From assembly GCA_002506175.1 (NCBI GenBank), contig DAXB01000065.1, forward strand, positions 1 through 14,789: 14,789 nucleotides of DNA. Reading direction: 5' to 3'. A program made the translations under genes and the position numbers. Below, in pieces: positions 1-6,891 of this stretch (positions within the stretch are counted from its first letter, which is position 1; every line of letters begins with the position of its first letter). This DNA comes from Methanomassiliicoccaceae archaeon UBA113. GTDB lineage: Archaea > Thermoplasmatota > Thermoplasmata > Methanomassiliicoccales > Methanomethylophilaceae. Under the pieces are notes generated by a model, which was not told the origin of the DNA, made no database searches, and worked only from the letters and a program-made list of their open reading frames with translations.

Positions 1-1043
1 GATTCGTGGACGACATCATGAACCTCGTATCCATGACGCCCGAGAAGAGGCATACCCTGATGTTCTCCGCGACAATATCCAACGAGATCTACGATATCGC
101 CGGCAGGGTCATGAAGGATCCGTCCGACATTTCGGTATCCCATGACGAACTGGTATCCGACCTCGTAAAACAGTACTACATCGAGGTCAAGCGCAACGGG
201 AAGATCGATGTGCTCAGGGACATCATGGCCAACGGCAACCCGAAGATGCTGATCTTCTGCGCCACCAAATCGATGGTCGACGACCTGTACGAAGGCATGA
301 GCCAGGAGGGTCTGAAGATCGGTGCCATCCACGGCGACATGCCGCAGATCAGAAGGGAGAAGACCATCCGCGGATTCAAGAACAACAGGATGGACATCCT
401 CGTCGCAACGGATGTTGCCGCAAGAGGACTAGACATCGACAACATAGAGTGTGTCGTGAACTACGATGCACCCTTGGATCCGGAGACCTACACCCACCGC
501 ATCGGACGTGCAGGAAGGGCGGGAAGAACGGGAGTATCCATCACATTCATCACACCCAAGGAGGACCGCCGCATCCCCGCTTACGAGGATTACATGGGTA
601 AATCCGTGGAGAGGGTCACCAGGAAGCAAATATCCAAGATACAGATCTCCAACCCGGAGCTCAAGGCGCTTCACCCCGAACCGGAGGAGATAAGGGACCA
701 ACCTGTCAGGAGCCACAAGGTCAAGGTCCAGGCCACGATCAAGAAGGACAGGCCCGAGGTCCAGATGGACCTGAAGGTCGTATCGCTCAACATCGGGAAG
801 ACGGCGGGGACCAACCGCACGGAGCTTGTATCCTACATAACCGGGTGCTCCGGGATCCCCGAGGACATGATCGGACGCATAGGTCTGTCCGGCAACTCAT
901 CCTTCGTGGAAGTCGCCGCCAACCGTGCCGACGATGTCATCAGGTCCGTCAACATGACGAAGCTCAACGGCAAGAAAATCAAGGCCGAGCTCGCCCCTGA
1001 AAAGGAGAGGTGCAAGGACAAACTCTCCAAGAGGAAAACCTGA
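1..1043 (+). CDS. DEAD-box RNA helicase with DbpA-like RNA-binding domain, 5'-truncated by the window edge
   Basis: ATP-dependent RNA helicase; proteins of this type remodel structured RNA in ribosome assembly, mRNA decay or cold adaptation. The frame is open to the window start: the first full codon (3-5) is Phe, followed by Val-Asp-Asp, matching the region just after the DEAD box, so the Q motif, Walker A and DEAD lie upstream of the window. The GTG at 6 is not a real start. Numbering from codon 6: motif III SAT at 21-23, an IFCAT block at 83-87, motif V ATDVAARGLDID at 134-145, motif VI HRIGRAGR at 164-171 (Ala where Thr is usual). Residues 254-330 resemble the DbpA/CsdA RNA-binding domain (a LNIGK start, then IGRIGLSGNSSFVEV). 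The end is basic (KLSKRKT), stop TGA. The next gene downstream is a paralogue of the same architecture. The family is certain; the cellular RNA target is unknown. Confidence 0.93.
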   Translation, partial: FVDDIMNLVSMTPEKRHTLMFSATISNEIYDIAGRVMKDPSDISVSHDELVSDLVKQYYIEVKRNGKIDVLRDIMANGNPKMLIFCATKSMVDDLYEGMSQEGLKIGAIHGDMPQIRREKTIRGFKNNRMDILVATDVAARGLDIDNIECVVNYDAPLDPETYTHRIGRAGRAGRTGVSITFITPKEDRRIPAYEDYMGKSVERVTRKQISKIQISNPELKALHPEPEEIRDQPVRSHKVKVQATIKKDRPEVQMDLKVVSLNIGKTAGTNRTELVSYITGCSGIPEDMIGRIGLSGNSSFVEVAANRADDVIRSVNMTKLNGKKIKAELAPEKERCKDKLSKRKT

Positions 1044-1061
1044 CTTTCTTACCCTTAAATA

Positions 1062-1083
1062 AACGTCTTCTACATCTTCTTTA
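1062..1083 (+). terminator. Possible pyrimidine-rich terminator after the first helicase gene
   Basis: The 113-base gap between the two helicase genes has no strong hairpin close to the first stop. It does have a T/C-rich run at about 1065-1082. Archaeal RNA polymerase can terminate at U-rich tracts without a hairpin, so this is the best candidate. It is weak evidence, and read-through into the second helicase is possible. Confidence 0.25.
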
Positions 1084-1122
1084 TAAATAACTTTATAATA
1101 CGCCCTTTCAGAAAAGGAAGGT
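1080..1122 (+). promoter_or_regulatory. TATA-box promoter and short leader of the second helicase
   Basis: Two adjacent AT-rich archaeal TATA-like elements are visible: TTTATAAATA at 1080-1089 and CTTTATAATA at 1091-1100. Using the usual archaeal spacing of about 25 bases, transcription would start near 1110-1121 and give a leader of roughly 45-55 bases. A small dyad, CCTTT-CAGA-AAAGG, sits at 1104-1117, at or just upstream of the expected start. No strong Shine-Dalgarno sequence precedes the start codon. The gene therefore probably has its own promoter rather than depending only on the upstream helicase. Confidence 0.5.
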
Positions 1123-1165
1123 TGTCTGTGTCAGTCGCAGGCAGTGTTTCAGATCAGTGATTGAT

Positions 1166-2578
1166 ATGATCTCAAAATTCATGGAAATAGGCATACCCGA
1201 GGATATCGCGAAAGCAATGGATGACATGGGCTGGGAAGAGCCGACCCCCATCCAGGTCAGCTCCATCTCCGTCGGTCTCGAGGGCATCGATATGTTCGCA
1301 CAGGCCCAGACCGGAACCGGAAAAACGGGTGCCTACGGATCAATAGTTCTCGGAACCATCCCCGCAGGAAACAAGGTTCCCTCAGCAATCGTCCTGGTCC
1401 CCACCAGGGAACTGGCCAACCAGGTCTCCGGAGAGCTCACTAAACTCTCCAAGTACACCAAGCACGTGTCCCTCCCGATCTACGGAGGAGCCAGTATCGA
1501 GGGCCAGATCAAGAAGCTCCAGGAGGGCTGCGACATCATCGCCGGAACCCCCGGGCGTGTCAGAGACATGGTAACTAGAGGAGCCCTCAACCTCAGCGAG
1601 ATCAAGACTATGGTCCTCGACGAGGCCGACAGGATGCTGGACATGGGATTCATCGAGGATATCGAGTTCATCCTCAAGGCCATGCCGGCGAAGAGGCACA
1701 CGCTCCTGTTCTCCGCTACCATGCAGGAGAATGTCAAACAGCTCGCATACGACTACATGACCATGCCCAAGGAGATCTCCGTATCCCAGGACGAGGTCGT
1801 CCTCGACAACATCACCCAGACATACATCTCCGTCGGAAGGAGGAACAAGTCATGGGCACTGTGCAGGATACTTGACATCGACCAGCCCAAGGCGCTGATC
1901 TTCTGTCAGACCAAGAAGATGGTCGACACACTCGAGGAGAGGCTCAAGGACCTGGACTACAAGATCGAGGCGATCCACGGAGACATGCCCCAGTTCAAGA
2001 GGGAGAGAGTCCTGAAGGATTTCAAAGGAGACGGAGTCGACATCCTCATCGCGACCGATGTCGCCGCCAGGGGACTGGACATCGATGATGTCACCTATGT
2101 CATCAACTACGATATGCCCGATGACATCGATACCTACATCCACCGTATCGGAAGGACCGGAAGAGCAGGCAAAGCCGGAATGGCAGTATCATTCGTCACA
2201 TCCGAGGAGCAGCACCTCGTCAAGGAGTTCGAGATGCGTACGGGTATGGACATCCAGAAGAGGGATGTGCCTGAGGCAGAGGAAGGGACCAAAGATACCA
2301 TCAAAAGAGTCGTTGATTACGATCAAATCTGCGATGTTTTCGGAATGTGCAGATTCGAGGTCAACCTCGGTAAGAACGATGGGTTCAAGAAGGTCTCTCT
2401 CGCGGATTTCATCATCCGCAACGCCAGGATCAGAGACGTCTCCATCGGAAAGATCACCATCGGTGACGACTCATCCATAGTCGAGGTCCACAAGGACTTC
2501 GGAAACAGGATGACCATGGACCTCACCAAGGCCAAATTCAAGTCCAAGAGAATCACCGTCCGTGTGATCCAGGACTGA
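1166..2578 (+). CDS. DEAD-box RNA helicase, DbpA/CsdA (DeaD) type
   Basis: Complete 470-residue ATP-dependent RNA helicase, expected in the cytoplasm acting on structured RNA. Motifs in order: Q motif GWEEPTPIQ at 22-30, motif I AQTGTGKT at 47-54, Ia PTRELA at 79-84, TPGR at 128-131, DEAD at 152-155, SAT at 183-185, motif V ATDVAARGLDID at 296-307, motif VI HRIGRTGR at 326-333. All catalytic motifs are intact. Residues about 395-467 form a DbpA-like RNA-binding domain (VNLGKNDGFKK, then IGKITIGDDSSIVEV). ATG at 1166 is chosen because family N-termini begin with a short helix (here ISKFMEIGI) before the Q motif; an in-frame GTG at 1157 would add three residues. It is a tandem paralogue of the preceding gene, with its own TATA elements upstream and a strong hairpin terminator downstream. 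Plausible roles are cold or stress RNA remodelling or ribosome assembly; the specific target is not visible. Confidence 0.95.
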   Translation: MISKFMEIGIPEDIAKAMDDMGWEEPTPIQVSSISVGLEGIDMFAQAQTGTGKTGAYGSIVLGTIPAGNKVPSAIVLVPTRELANQVSGELTKLSKYTKHVSLPIYGGASIEGQIKKLQEGCDIIAGTPGRVRDMVTRGALNLSEIKTMVLDEADRMLDMGFIEDIEFILKAMPAKRHTLLFSATMQENVKQLAYDYMTMPKEISVSQDEVVLDNITQTYISVGRRNKSWALCRILDIDQPKALIFCQTKKMVDTLEERLKDLDYKIEAIHGDMPQFKRERVLKDFKGDGVDILIATDVAARGLDIDDVTYVINYDMPDDIDTYIHRIGRTGRAGKAGMAVSFVTSEEQHLVKEFEMRTGMDIQKRDVPEAEEGTKDTIKRVVDYDQICDVFGMCRFEVNLGKNDGFKKVSLADFIIRNARIRDVSIGKITIGDDSSIVEVHKDFGNRMTMDLTKAKFKSKRITVRVIQD

Positions 2579-2593
2579 ATCCGAAATCAATTA

Positions 2594-2614
2594 CCGGCTT
2601 CGGCCGGATTTTTT
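2594..2614 (+). terminator. Hairpin terminator with UUCG tetraloop
   Basis: Sixteen bases after the helicase stop there is a perfect 5-bp stem, CCGGC at 2594-2598 and GCCGG at 2603-2607, closed by a TTCG loop (the very stable cUUCGg fold). A run of six T follows at 2609-2614. It lies between two convergent genes and ends just before the stop codon of the minus-strand ATPase, so it may also slow polymerase coming from the other side. Confidence 0.8.
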
Positions 2615-2615
2615 C

Positions 2616-3848
2616 TCACAACTTCTCGAACTCGTTTCCGCCCTTGGTGTTCCCGAGGAGCCAGTCGATCAGATTGAGATGGATGATACCGTCATGCGAC
2701 ATGTCGAACCTGTCGGTAGACAGGACGTATTTCGCATGATTGTCAGGGATCTGCCGGAACGCTCCGAACTCCCTTTCCACGGTGCTCTTCTCGGACATGA
2801 GATACGTGACCTGGACATATGTTTTGACACCGTTGCGTTCAGCTATGAAATCTATTTCGGAATTCTTCGTGACCCCTATGCAGACGCTGTATCCGCGTGC
2901 TATAAGCTCATTGTACACAATGAGCTCCAGATTCACGCCGATATCCGAATCCGCATCCACTGAACGTATGTTCCTCATACCTGTATCCACGCAGTAGAAC
3001 TTCTCGCTGGAGGACAGTATCCTCTTACCTTTGGTATCGTAACGTCTCACTCTGTCCACGATGAGCGAACTCACAACGAATGAGACATAGTTATACACCG
3101 TTTCCGTGGATATCGATACACCGCTGCTCCTGATGTACTCGACCACGGCATTCACAGAGAACAGCCTCGATGAATTGTCGATAAGGTAATCGGATATCCT
3201 GGAGAGCATCTCCGGGTTCTTCACATTGAACCTCTGTACGATGTCCCTGGCCACTATGGACTCGTATACGTCCTCGAGGTAGGTGCGGATATCGCTCTCC
3301 CTTTCGAAATAGAATCTCTGCGGCAGACCGCCCCATCTTACATAGTCGGAGAATGTCTCCTCCCCTGTACTCTTGCCGTTGAGCCCTTTGAGCATCACAA
3401 CCTCACGGTATGTGAATGGTTGGATGCGGAACTCCACATAGCGCCCTGTCAGTTCAGTCTTGAGCTCAGATGACAGCAACTTCCCATTGGAGCCTGTGAT
3501 GAATATGCTGCAGTCATTGGACACCCTCAACGAATTGACCGCGTCCTCGAAATCCTTCACCTTCTGGATCTCATCGAAGAACAGGTAATACCTTTCGGAA
3601 TCCCCCAAACGTTCCGAGATGTATGATTCCAAAGATACTGCATCACATATGTCGCGGTATCTGATCAGTTCGAAGTTGATGTACAGGATGTGACTGTCTT
3701 CGATTCCGGAATCCTTCAGCTCCTGCATGATCTGCTTCATTATCGTTGATTTACCGCATCTCCTCATCCCTATCAGGATCTTTATCAGATCCGACTGGTA
3801 GAAAGGACGGATGCGTTCCAGATACATGTCACGTTTCAGGAATTCCAT
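2616..3848 (-). CDS. AAA-family ATPase with DUF4143 / PD-(D/E)XK-like C-terminal domain
   Basis: A 410-residue protein of the archaeal and gut-bacterial ATPase family usually labelled AAA_14 plus DUF4143. Visible: Walker A GMRRCGKS at 27-34, Walker B LFFDE at 89-93, a sensor-like TGSN at 118-121, then a region that may hold a winged helix (about 210-270). The C-terminus has a restriction-endonuclease-like pattern: Glu308 or Glu314, Asp333 in EIDFIAE, and YVQVTY at 344-349, where Thr sits at the usual Lys position. The nuclease fold may therefore be inactive or use a variant active site. The biological role of this family is not established; such genes are often multicopy and patchy, suggesting accessory DNA. 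ATG at 3848 fits a leaderless transcript from an AT-rich box at 3868-3882. Two palindromes at 3879-3896 and 3918-3935 suggest repression at its own promoter. It stands alone, with a 102-base gap to the chlD-like gene. Confidence 0.9.
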   Translation of the reverse strand: MEFLKRDMYLERIRPFYQSDLIKILIGMRRCGKSTIMKQIMQELKDSGIEDSHILYINFELIRYRDICDAVSLESYISERLGDSERYYLFFDEIQKVKDFEDAVNSLRVSNDCSIFITGSNGKLLSSELKTELTGRYVEFRIQPFTYREVVMLKGLNGKSTGEETFSDYVRWGGLPQRFYFERESDIRTYLEDVYESIVARDIVQRFNVKNPEMLSRISDYLIDNSSRLFSVNAVVEYIRSSGVSISTETVYNYVSFVVSSLIVDRVRRYDTKGKRILSSSEKFYCVDTGMRNIRSVDADSDIGVNLELIVYNELIARGYSVCIGVTKNSEIDFIAERNGVKTYVQVTYLMSEKSTVEREFGAFRQIPDNHAKYVLSTDRFDMSHDGIIHLNLIDWLLGNTKGGNEFEKL

Positions 3849-3867
3849 ACTTGAGCATCAGCGCCTG

Positions 3868-3882
3868 TATTAAAAATATTTT
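3868..3882 (-). promoter_or_regulatory. AT-rich TATA-like box of the AAA-DUF4143 gene
   Basis: A 15-base run of only A and T, centred about 27 bases upstream of the ATG at 3848, matches archaeal TATA-to-start spacing and predicts a leaderless mRNA. Its upstream end overlaps the first palindrome, so a protein bound there should block TBP/TFB. This is read from position and composition only. Confidence 0.45.
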
Positions 3883-3896
3883 CGTTCAAACGAAAA
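3879..3896. promoter_or_regulatory. Operator-like palindrome, copy 1
   Basis: A perfect inverted repeat TTTTCGTT-CA-AACGAAAA: two 8-base arms with a 2-base spacer. It lies 31 bases upstream of the ATPase start and overlaps its AT-rich promoter box. The length and symmetry are typical of a site for a dimeric helix-turn-helix regulator. Confidence 0.65.
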
Positions 3897-3917
3897 CTTT
3901 AATCAAAATGTGAAAAG

Positions 3918-3935
3918 TTTTCGATACAACGAAAA
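3918..3935. promoter_or_regulatory. Operator-like palindrome, copy 2
   Basis: TTTTCGAT-AC-AACGAAAA has the same 8-2-8 arrangement as the site at 3879-3896, with one arm mismatch and a different spacer. Centre-to-centre distance is 39 bases, a little under four helical turns, so dimers on both sites would lie on roughly the same face of the DNA. It lies between the chlD-like stop and the ATPase promoter. Confidence 0.6.
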
Positions 3936-3950
3936 TTATTTGTCATCATA

Positions 3951-5759
3951 TCATAAGATTGTCCATTCCTCATAGGCGTGAAGATCCATTTTGACATCGT
4001 CCAAGAGGATGTACCTCGCGCCGAGAGCCTCGGCCATGCGCCTTCCCTTGGTCTTGTCTATGAGTCCGGAAGTCTCGATAAGGGTCCATCCCACATCGGT
4101 ATGGTTGACGGTGCATGCGACCGCCAGCGCCTCCTCGTACGGGTCCGCACCCTTGAACATGGATGTGGTTGCATCGCTGTCAGTCATCATTATGACGAAG
4201 CAGATGTCATACGGGTTGCGTTTGCGGTAAACACGGAGGTAATCGTCCGCGAACTTTATCGCCTCGCTGAGGGGCGTCCCCTTCCCGACCTTCATATCCA
4301 CAAGTTTCTGATGGACGTCCCCGACCGAACGGGACGGTTCCTTCACTATGCCTATGTGGCCCTGATTGAACGTCATGATGCCTACCGTGTCGCGACGGAC
4401 GTAGTGGTCGGACAGCATGGCCATGATCGCCGCCTTGACGTAACGTATACGGCCTTTGGCGACCAACGAACCGCTGACGTCGACCATGAACAGGAACATG
4501 CATTTCGGATCAGATACGCATATCTTCTCGCGGAGGTCCTGCTTGCGGATGTCCATCCTCCCCTGCGACCCTCTCCTCTTCTGATAGGGTGCGGAACTGC
4601 GTATGGTGGCATCTATCGCTATGGTACCGTTATTGTAGTTCCTCGACGAGATGTACCTTCCGTTGCGGTCCTCCCCCTTCATCATCTTCCTCTTGAGGAA
4701 CGGGTCGTTGTACGCCTCCTTCCAGATCTCGTCAGCGAGATCGATGGCTTCGAACATCTCGCCTATATCGGCTGAGATCTCCTCGGAGAAAGTCATCTCC
4801 CTCTCATCCGAGGCCTTCTGGTTGAGGTTCACGGGGATGTCGGGCTCTGATGTCTGCTCCTTCTCCTCCCTATCGTGGTTCATCGAGAGGTATTTGTCGA
4901 ATCCAGATTCTATCTTCGGCTTGTCATCCTCTTCCTCCGGATCCTCCTCCTTGGGGATGCGGCGATGCGTCAGAGCCAGTACGACGGCGGTGCTGACGTC
5001 CTCCCTCGAGATTATCTTCCTGCCGTCCAGAGCGGCCAGGGCCCTGCTGGTCCTGACGGCCGCTATGTCTCCTCTGACTCCCTCTATCTCGAGCCCAGTA
5101 CATACGCCGGTCACGGCATCGACGATGTCGTCTGTTATCTCGACATCCTTCAGCCTCCCCTTGGCATTTGCCACGGTCTCGGCCACACGGTTGCAGTCCA
5201 CCGGAGGCTCACTGAGATTGGTACGTATGACCTCCGCCCTGAACTCTCTGTCCGTGGAAGGCAGGATGGTGACACAGATATCGAAAAGATCAGATATGGT
5301 CCTCTCGAGGGCCATCTCCTTGGTGTTAACCGTTGCGACCACCTTGGTGCTGCACGGATAGCTCACAGATATGCCGTCCCTCTCGACCAATACGCGCCCC
5401 TGGATAATCTGGCCCATCATCGTATGCATGAGCTTCGTATCGAACAAATTGAGGTCATCTATCATCAGGATGTGGCCGTCCGCCCTTGACAGGATGCTGT
5501 CTGACAGAACGACCTTCCCCGTGGAAATGGCCTCCTCCACATCGAGGGCTCCGAATATCTGGCTGTCGTCGGCATTGATAGGGAGATGAACGGGTTCGTC
5601 TATGACACCCGCATCCACAAGGGAACGCATGAGCACGCTCTTCCCGACGCCCGGAGGACCCTTGATGAGGATCCCTTTCATATCCGGATCGACCAGAAGG
5701 CACTGTATGGCGAGCTTCGCCTCCTCGAGACCGCATATCTGCGAGTAACGGGGATTCAT
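3951..5759 (-). CDS. Magnesium/cobalt chelatase ChlD-like subunit (AAA+ plus VWA domain)
   Basis: A 602-residue homologue of the ChlD/BchD subunit, which with ChlI forms the ATP-driven AAA+ ring that helps a large catalytic subunit insert Mg or Co into a tetrapyrrole. Domains: AAA+ at about 5-265 with Walker A GPPGVGKS at 34-41 and Walker B LMIDD at 98-102; an acidic linker at 270-280; a C-terminal von Willebrand A domain at about 420-600 with MIDAS residues D427-x-S429-x-S431, T495 and D527. Unlike many BchD proteins, the Walker motifs look intact. The ATG at 5759 overlaps the upstream stop as ATGA, implying translational coupling and a 1:1 partner; an in-frame ATG at 5780 would add seven residues. 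In a non-photosynthetic archaeon the likely role is support of a CobN-type cobaltochelatase for corrinoid synthesis, but no CobN/ChlH gene is in the window, so the metal and substrate are inferred. A MoxR/VWA-like chaperone role is the alternative. Confidence 0.85.
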   Translation of the reverse strand: MNPRYSQICGLEEAKLAIQCLLVDPDMKGILIKGPPGVGKSVLMRSLVDAGVIDEPVHLPINADDSQIFGALDVEEAISTGKVVLSDSILSRADGHILMIDDLNLFDTKLMHTMMGQIIQGRVLVERDGISVSYPCSTKVVATVNTKEMALERTISDLFDICVTILPSTDREFRAEVIRTNLSEPPVDCNRVAETVANAKGRLKDVEITDDIVDAVTGVCTGLEIEGVRGDIAAVRTSRALAALDGRKIISREDVSTAVVLALTHRRIPKEEDPEEEDDKPKIESGFDKYLSMNHDREEKEQTSEPDIPVNLNQKASDEREMTFSEEISADIGEMFEAIDLADEIWKEAYNDPFLKRKMMKGEDRNGRYISSRNYNNGTIAIDATIRSSAPYQKRRGSQGRMDIRKQDLREKICVSDPKCMFLFMVDVSGSLVAKGRIRYVKAAIMAMLSDHYVRRDTVGIMTFNQGHIGIVKEPSRSVGDVHQKLVDMKVGKGTPLSEAIKFADDYLRVYRKRNPYDICFVIMMTDSDATTSMFKGADPYEEALAVACTVNHTDVGWTLIETSGLIDKTKGRRMAEALGARYILLDDVKMDLHAYEEWTIL

Positions 5760-6808
5760 TCCAAATGATTGAATATACATTGGATGAGTGTTGAATTATC
5801 GAAATTGGATCCTTCGAATATGTTCTTCTGCAGACGGTGCCTGAGGACCAGCGATGCCGTGTCCTCGACATCCTGCTTGGTGACCTTGGTCTTGCCGTTC
5901 AATGCCGCATAGGCGATAGCTGCGCGCATCATGGCCAGATCCGCCCTGTGCCCTTCGATGCCGTACTCGATCGAGATGTCCACTACAAGGTCCACGATAT
6001 GGTCGGGACATTCCACGCTCCCGAGAATCGTTCTGGCGTTCGCTATCCTCTGTCTGAGAGCCTCGGTCTCCTCCCTGCATGATTCGAGATAAGAAACGGG
6101 GTCGCTGTCAAACCTCAGCCTCTCCTTGACGATCTGGGCCCTGACCTTGCGGTCCATCATCCCGCCGACCTCGATGGCCATTCCGAACCTGTCAAGGAGC
6201 TGGGGGCGAAGCGAACCCTCCTCGGGGTTCATGGTCCCTATTAGGATGAACCTCGAAGGGTGCGTGAACGATACGCCCTCCCTCTCGACATAGTTCCTTC
6301 CCATAGCCGCCGAATCAAGGAGGAGGTCGACGACATGGTCGTCCAGAAGGTTGACCTCGTCGACATAGAGGATGTTTCCGTTAGCCTGCGCCAAGACGCC
6401 TCCTTCGAACTTCTTCTCTCCGTGTGTGAGCATGTACTCCACATCCAATGTACCGGAGACCCTGTCCTCGGTGGCATTTAGCGGGAGCTCTATGACCCTC
6501 ATGCTCTTTGATACGGGCTCGATGGTGCCCGCCTCTAACTTTGCCCTGCAGATCTCGCACATGTTCTCCGGATTGGATACATCGCATCCGAACTGGCATC
6601 CTTTTGATACGGTCCTCTCGGGGAGTATCTCCTCCAATGCCCTCACGGTTGTAGATTTGGCTGTACCCTTCTGCCCGGTGATGAGAACACCCCCGATCGA
6701 AGGGTCCACCACGTTCAGGAGCAGCGCAAGCTTCATCTCGTCCTGTCCTGCGATACGGACGAACGGGAACGAACGCCCCCTTCCCTCCGCCGCGGCCTTT
6801 TCTGTCAT
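5756..6808 (-). CDS. Magnesium/cobalt chelatase ChlI-like AAA+ ATPase
   Basis: A 350-residue ATPase of the ChlI/BchI family, a usual length. Visible: GQDE and ALLLN motifs at 21-32, Walker A GQKGTAKS at 45-52, Walker B ILYVDE at 146-151, sensor-like TMNPEEG at 192-198, an arginine-finger candidate in LLDRF (Arg207), and the ChlI-type insert EREGVSFTHPSRF at about 175-187. A Cys cluster (C71, C75, C84, C87; CxxxC-x8-CxxC) follows the ATP loop and could bind Zn or an Fe-S centre. It is the first gene of a two-gene unit with the ChlD-like partner, whose start overlaps this stop. An AT box at 6831-6837 predicts a start of transcription at or near the ATG, so the mRNA is probably leaderless. Together they should form the motor of a chelatase whose catalytic subunit is elsewhere; cobalt insertion for corrinoids is the best guess. 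Confidence 0.9.
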   Translation of the reverse strand: MTEKAAAEGRGRSFPFVRIAGQDEMKLALLLNVVDPSIGGVLITGQKGTAKSTTVRALEEILPERTVSKGCQFGCDVSNPENMCEICRAKLEAGTIEPVSKSMRVIELPLNATEDRVSGTLDVEYMLTHGEKKFEGGVLAQANGNILYVDEVNLLDDHVVDLLLDSAAMGRNYVEREGVSFTHPSRFILIGTMNPEEGSLRPQLLDRFGMAIEVGGMMDRKVRAQIVKERLRFDSDPVSYLESCREETEALRQRIANARTILGSVECPDHIVDLVVDISIEYGIEGHRADLAMMRAAIAYAALNGKTKVTKQDVEDTASLVLRHRLQKNIFEGSNFDNSTLIQCIFNHLE

Positions 6809-6830
6809 GCACCACGGATGGATAGCATGA

Positions 6831-6837
6831 TAATTAA
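6831..6837 (-). promoter_or_regulatory. TATA-like box of the chlI-chlD unit
   Basis: TAATTAA at 6831-6837 lies about 26 bases from the chlI ATG (6808), the normal archaeal distance from TATA box to transcription start, so the message would begin at the start codon. No Shine-Dalgarno sequence is visible before this ATG, which agrees with a leaderless transcript. Confidence 0.45.
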
Positions 6838-6858
6838 CGGTTTCAACAAATGAATAGA

Positions 6859-6884
6859 GAAAAAAGAGCCGGGTCTCCCCGGCT
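6859..6884 (-). terminator. Hairpin terminator of valS
   Basis: Read on the minus strand, a perfect 7-bp stem AGCCGGG/CCCGGCT (arms at 6878-6884 and 6867-6873) with a 4-base GAGA loop is followed by a T run at 6860-6865. It starts seven bases after the valS stop and separates it from the chlI promoter. Confidence 0.85.
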
Positions 6885-6891
6885 GAAATGT

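Noticed and set aside
6..8. GTG at position 6 as the start of the first helicase
   Set aside because: The preceding bases encode Gly-Phe in frame, matching the conserved segment after the DEAD box, so the gene continues upstream of the window.
2616..3848. Transposase or defence-island effector for the AAA-DUF4143 gene
   Set aside because: No terminal inverted repeats, target duplications, toxin-antitoxin partner or restriction/CRISPR genes lie nearby. The palindromes at 3879-3935 are both on one side and look like operators, not element ends.
4651..5489. Long plus-strand open frames opposite the chlD-like gene (up to 236 and 204 codons)
   Set aside because: They lie fully antisense to a gene with clear AAA+ and VWA motifs, show no family features, and have Ser/Leu-rich or His/Arg-rich composition typical of shadow frames.
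5760..5780. ChlD-like start at ATG 5780
   Set aside because: Possible, but the ATG at 5759 makes a textbook ATGA overlap with the chlI stop and keeps the whole AAA+ domain.
3951..6808. Chlorophyll biosynthesis as the role of the ChlI/ChlD pair
   Set aside because: Nothing else in the window suggests phototrophy, and the genome looks like a non-photosynthetic archaeon; these subunits also serve cobaltochelatases.
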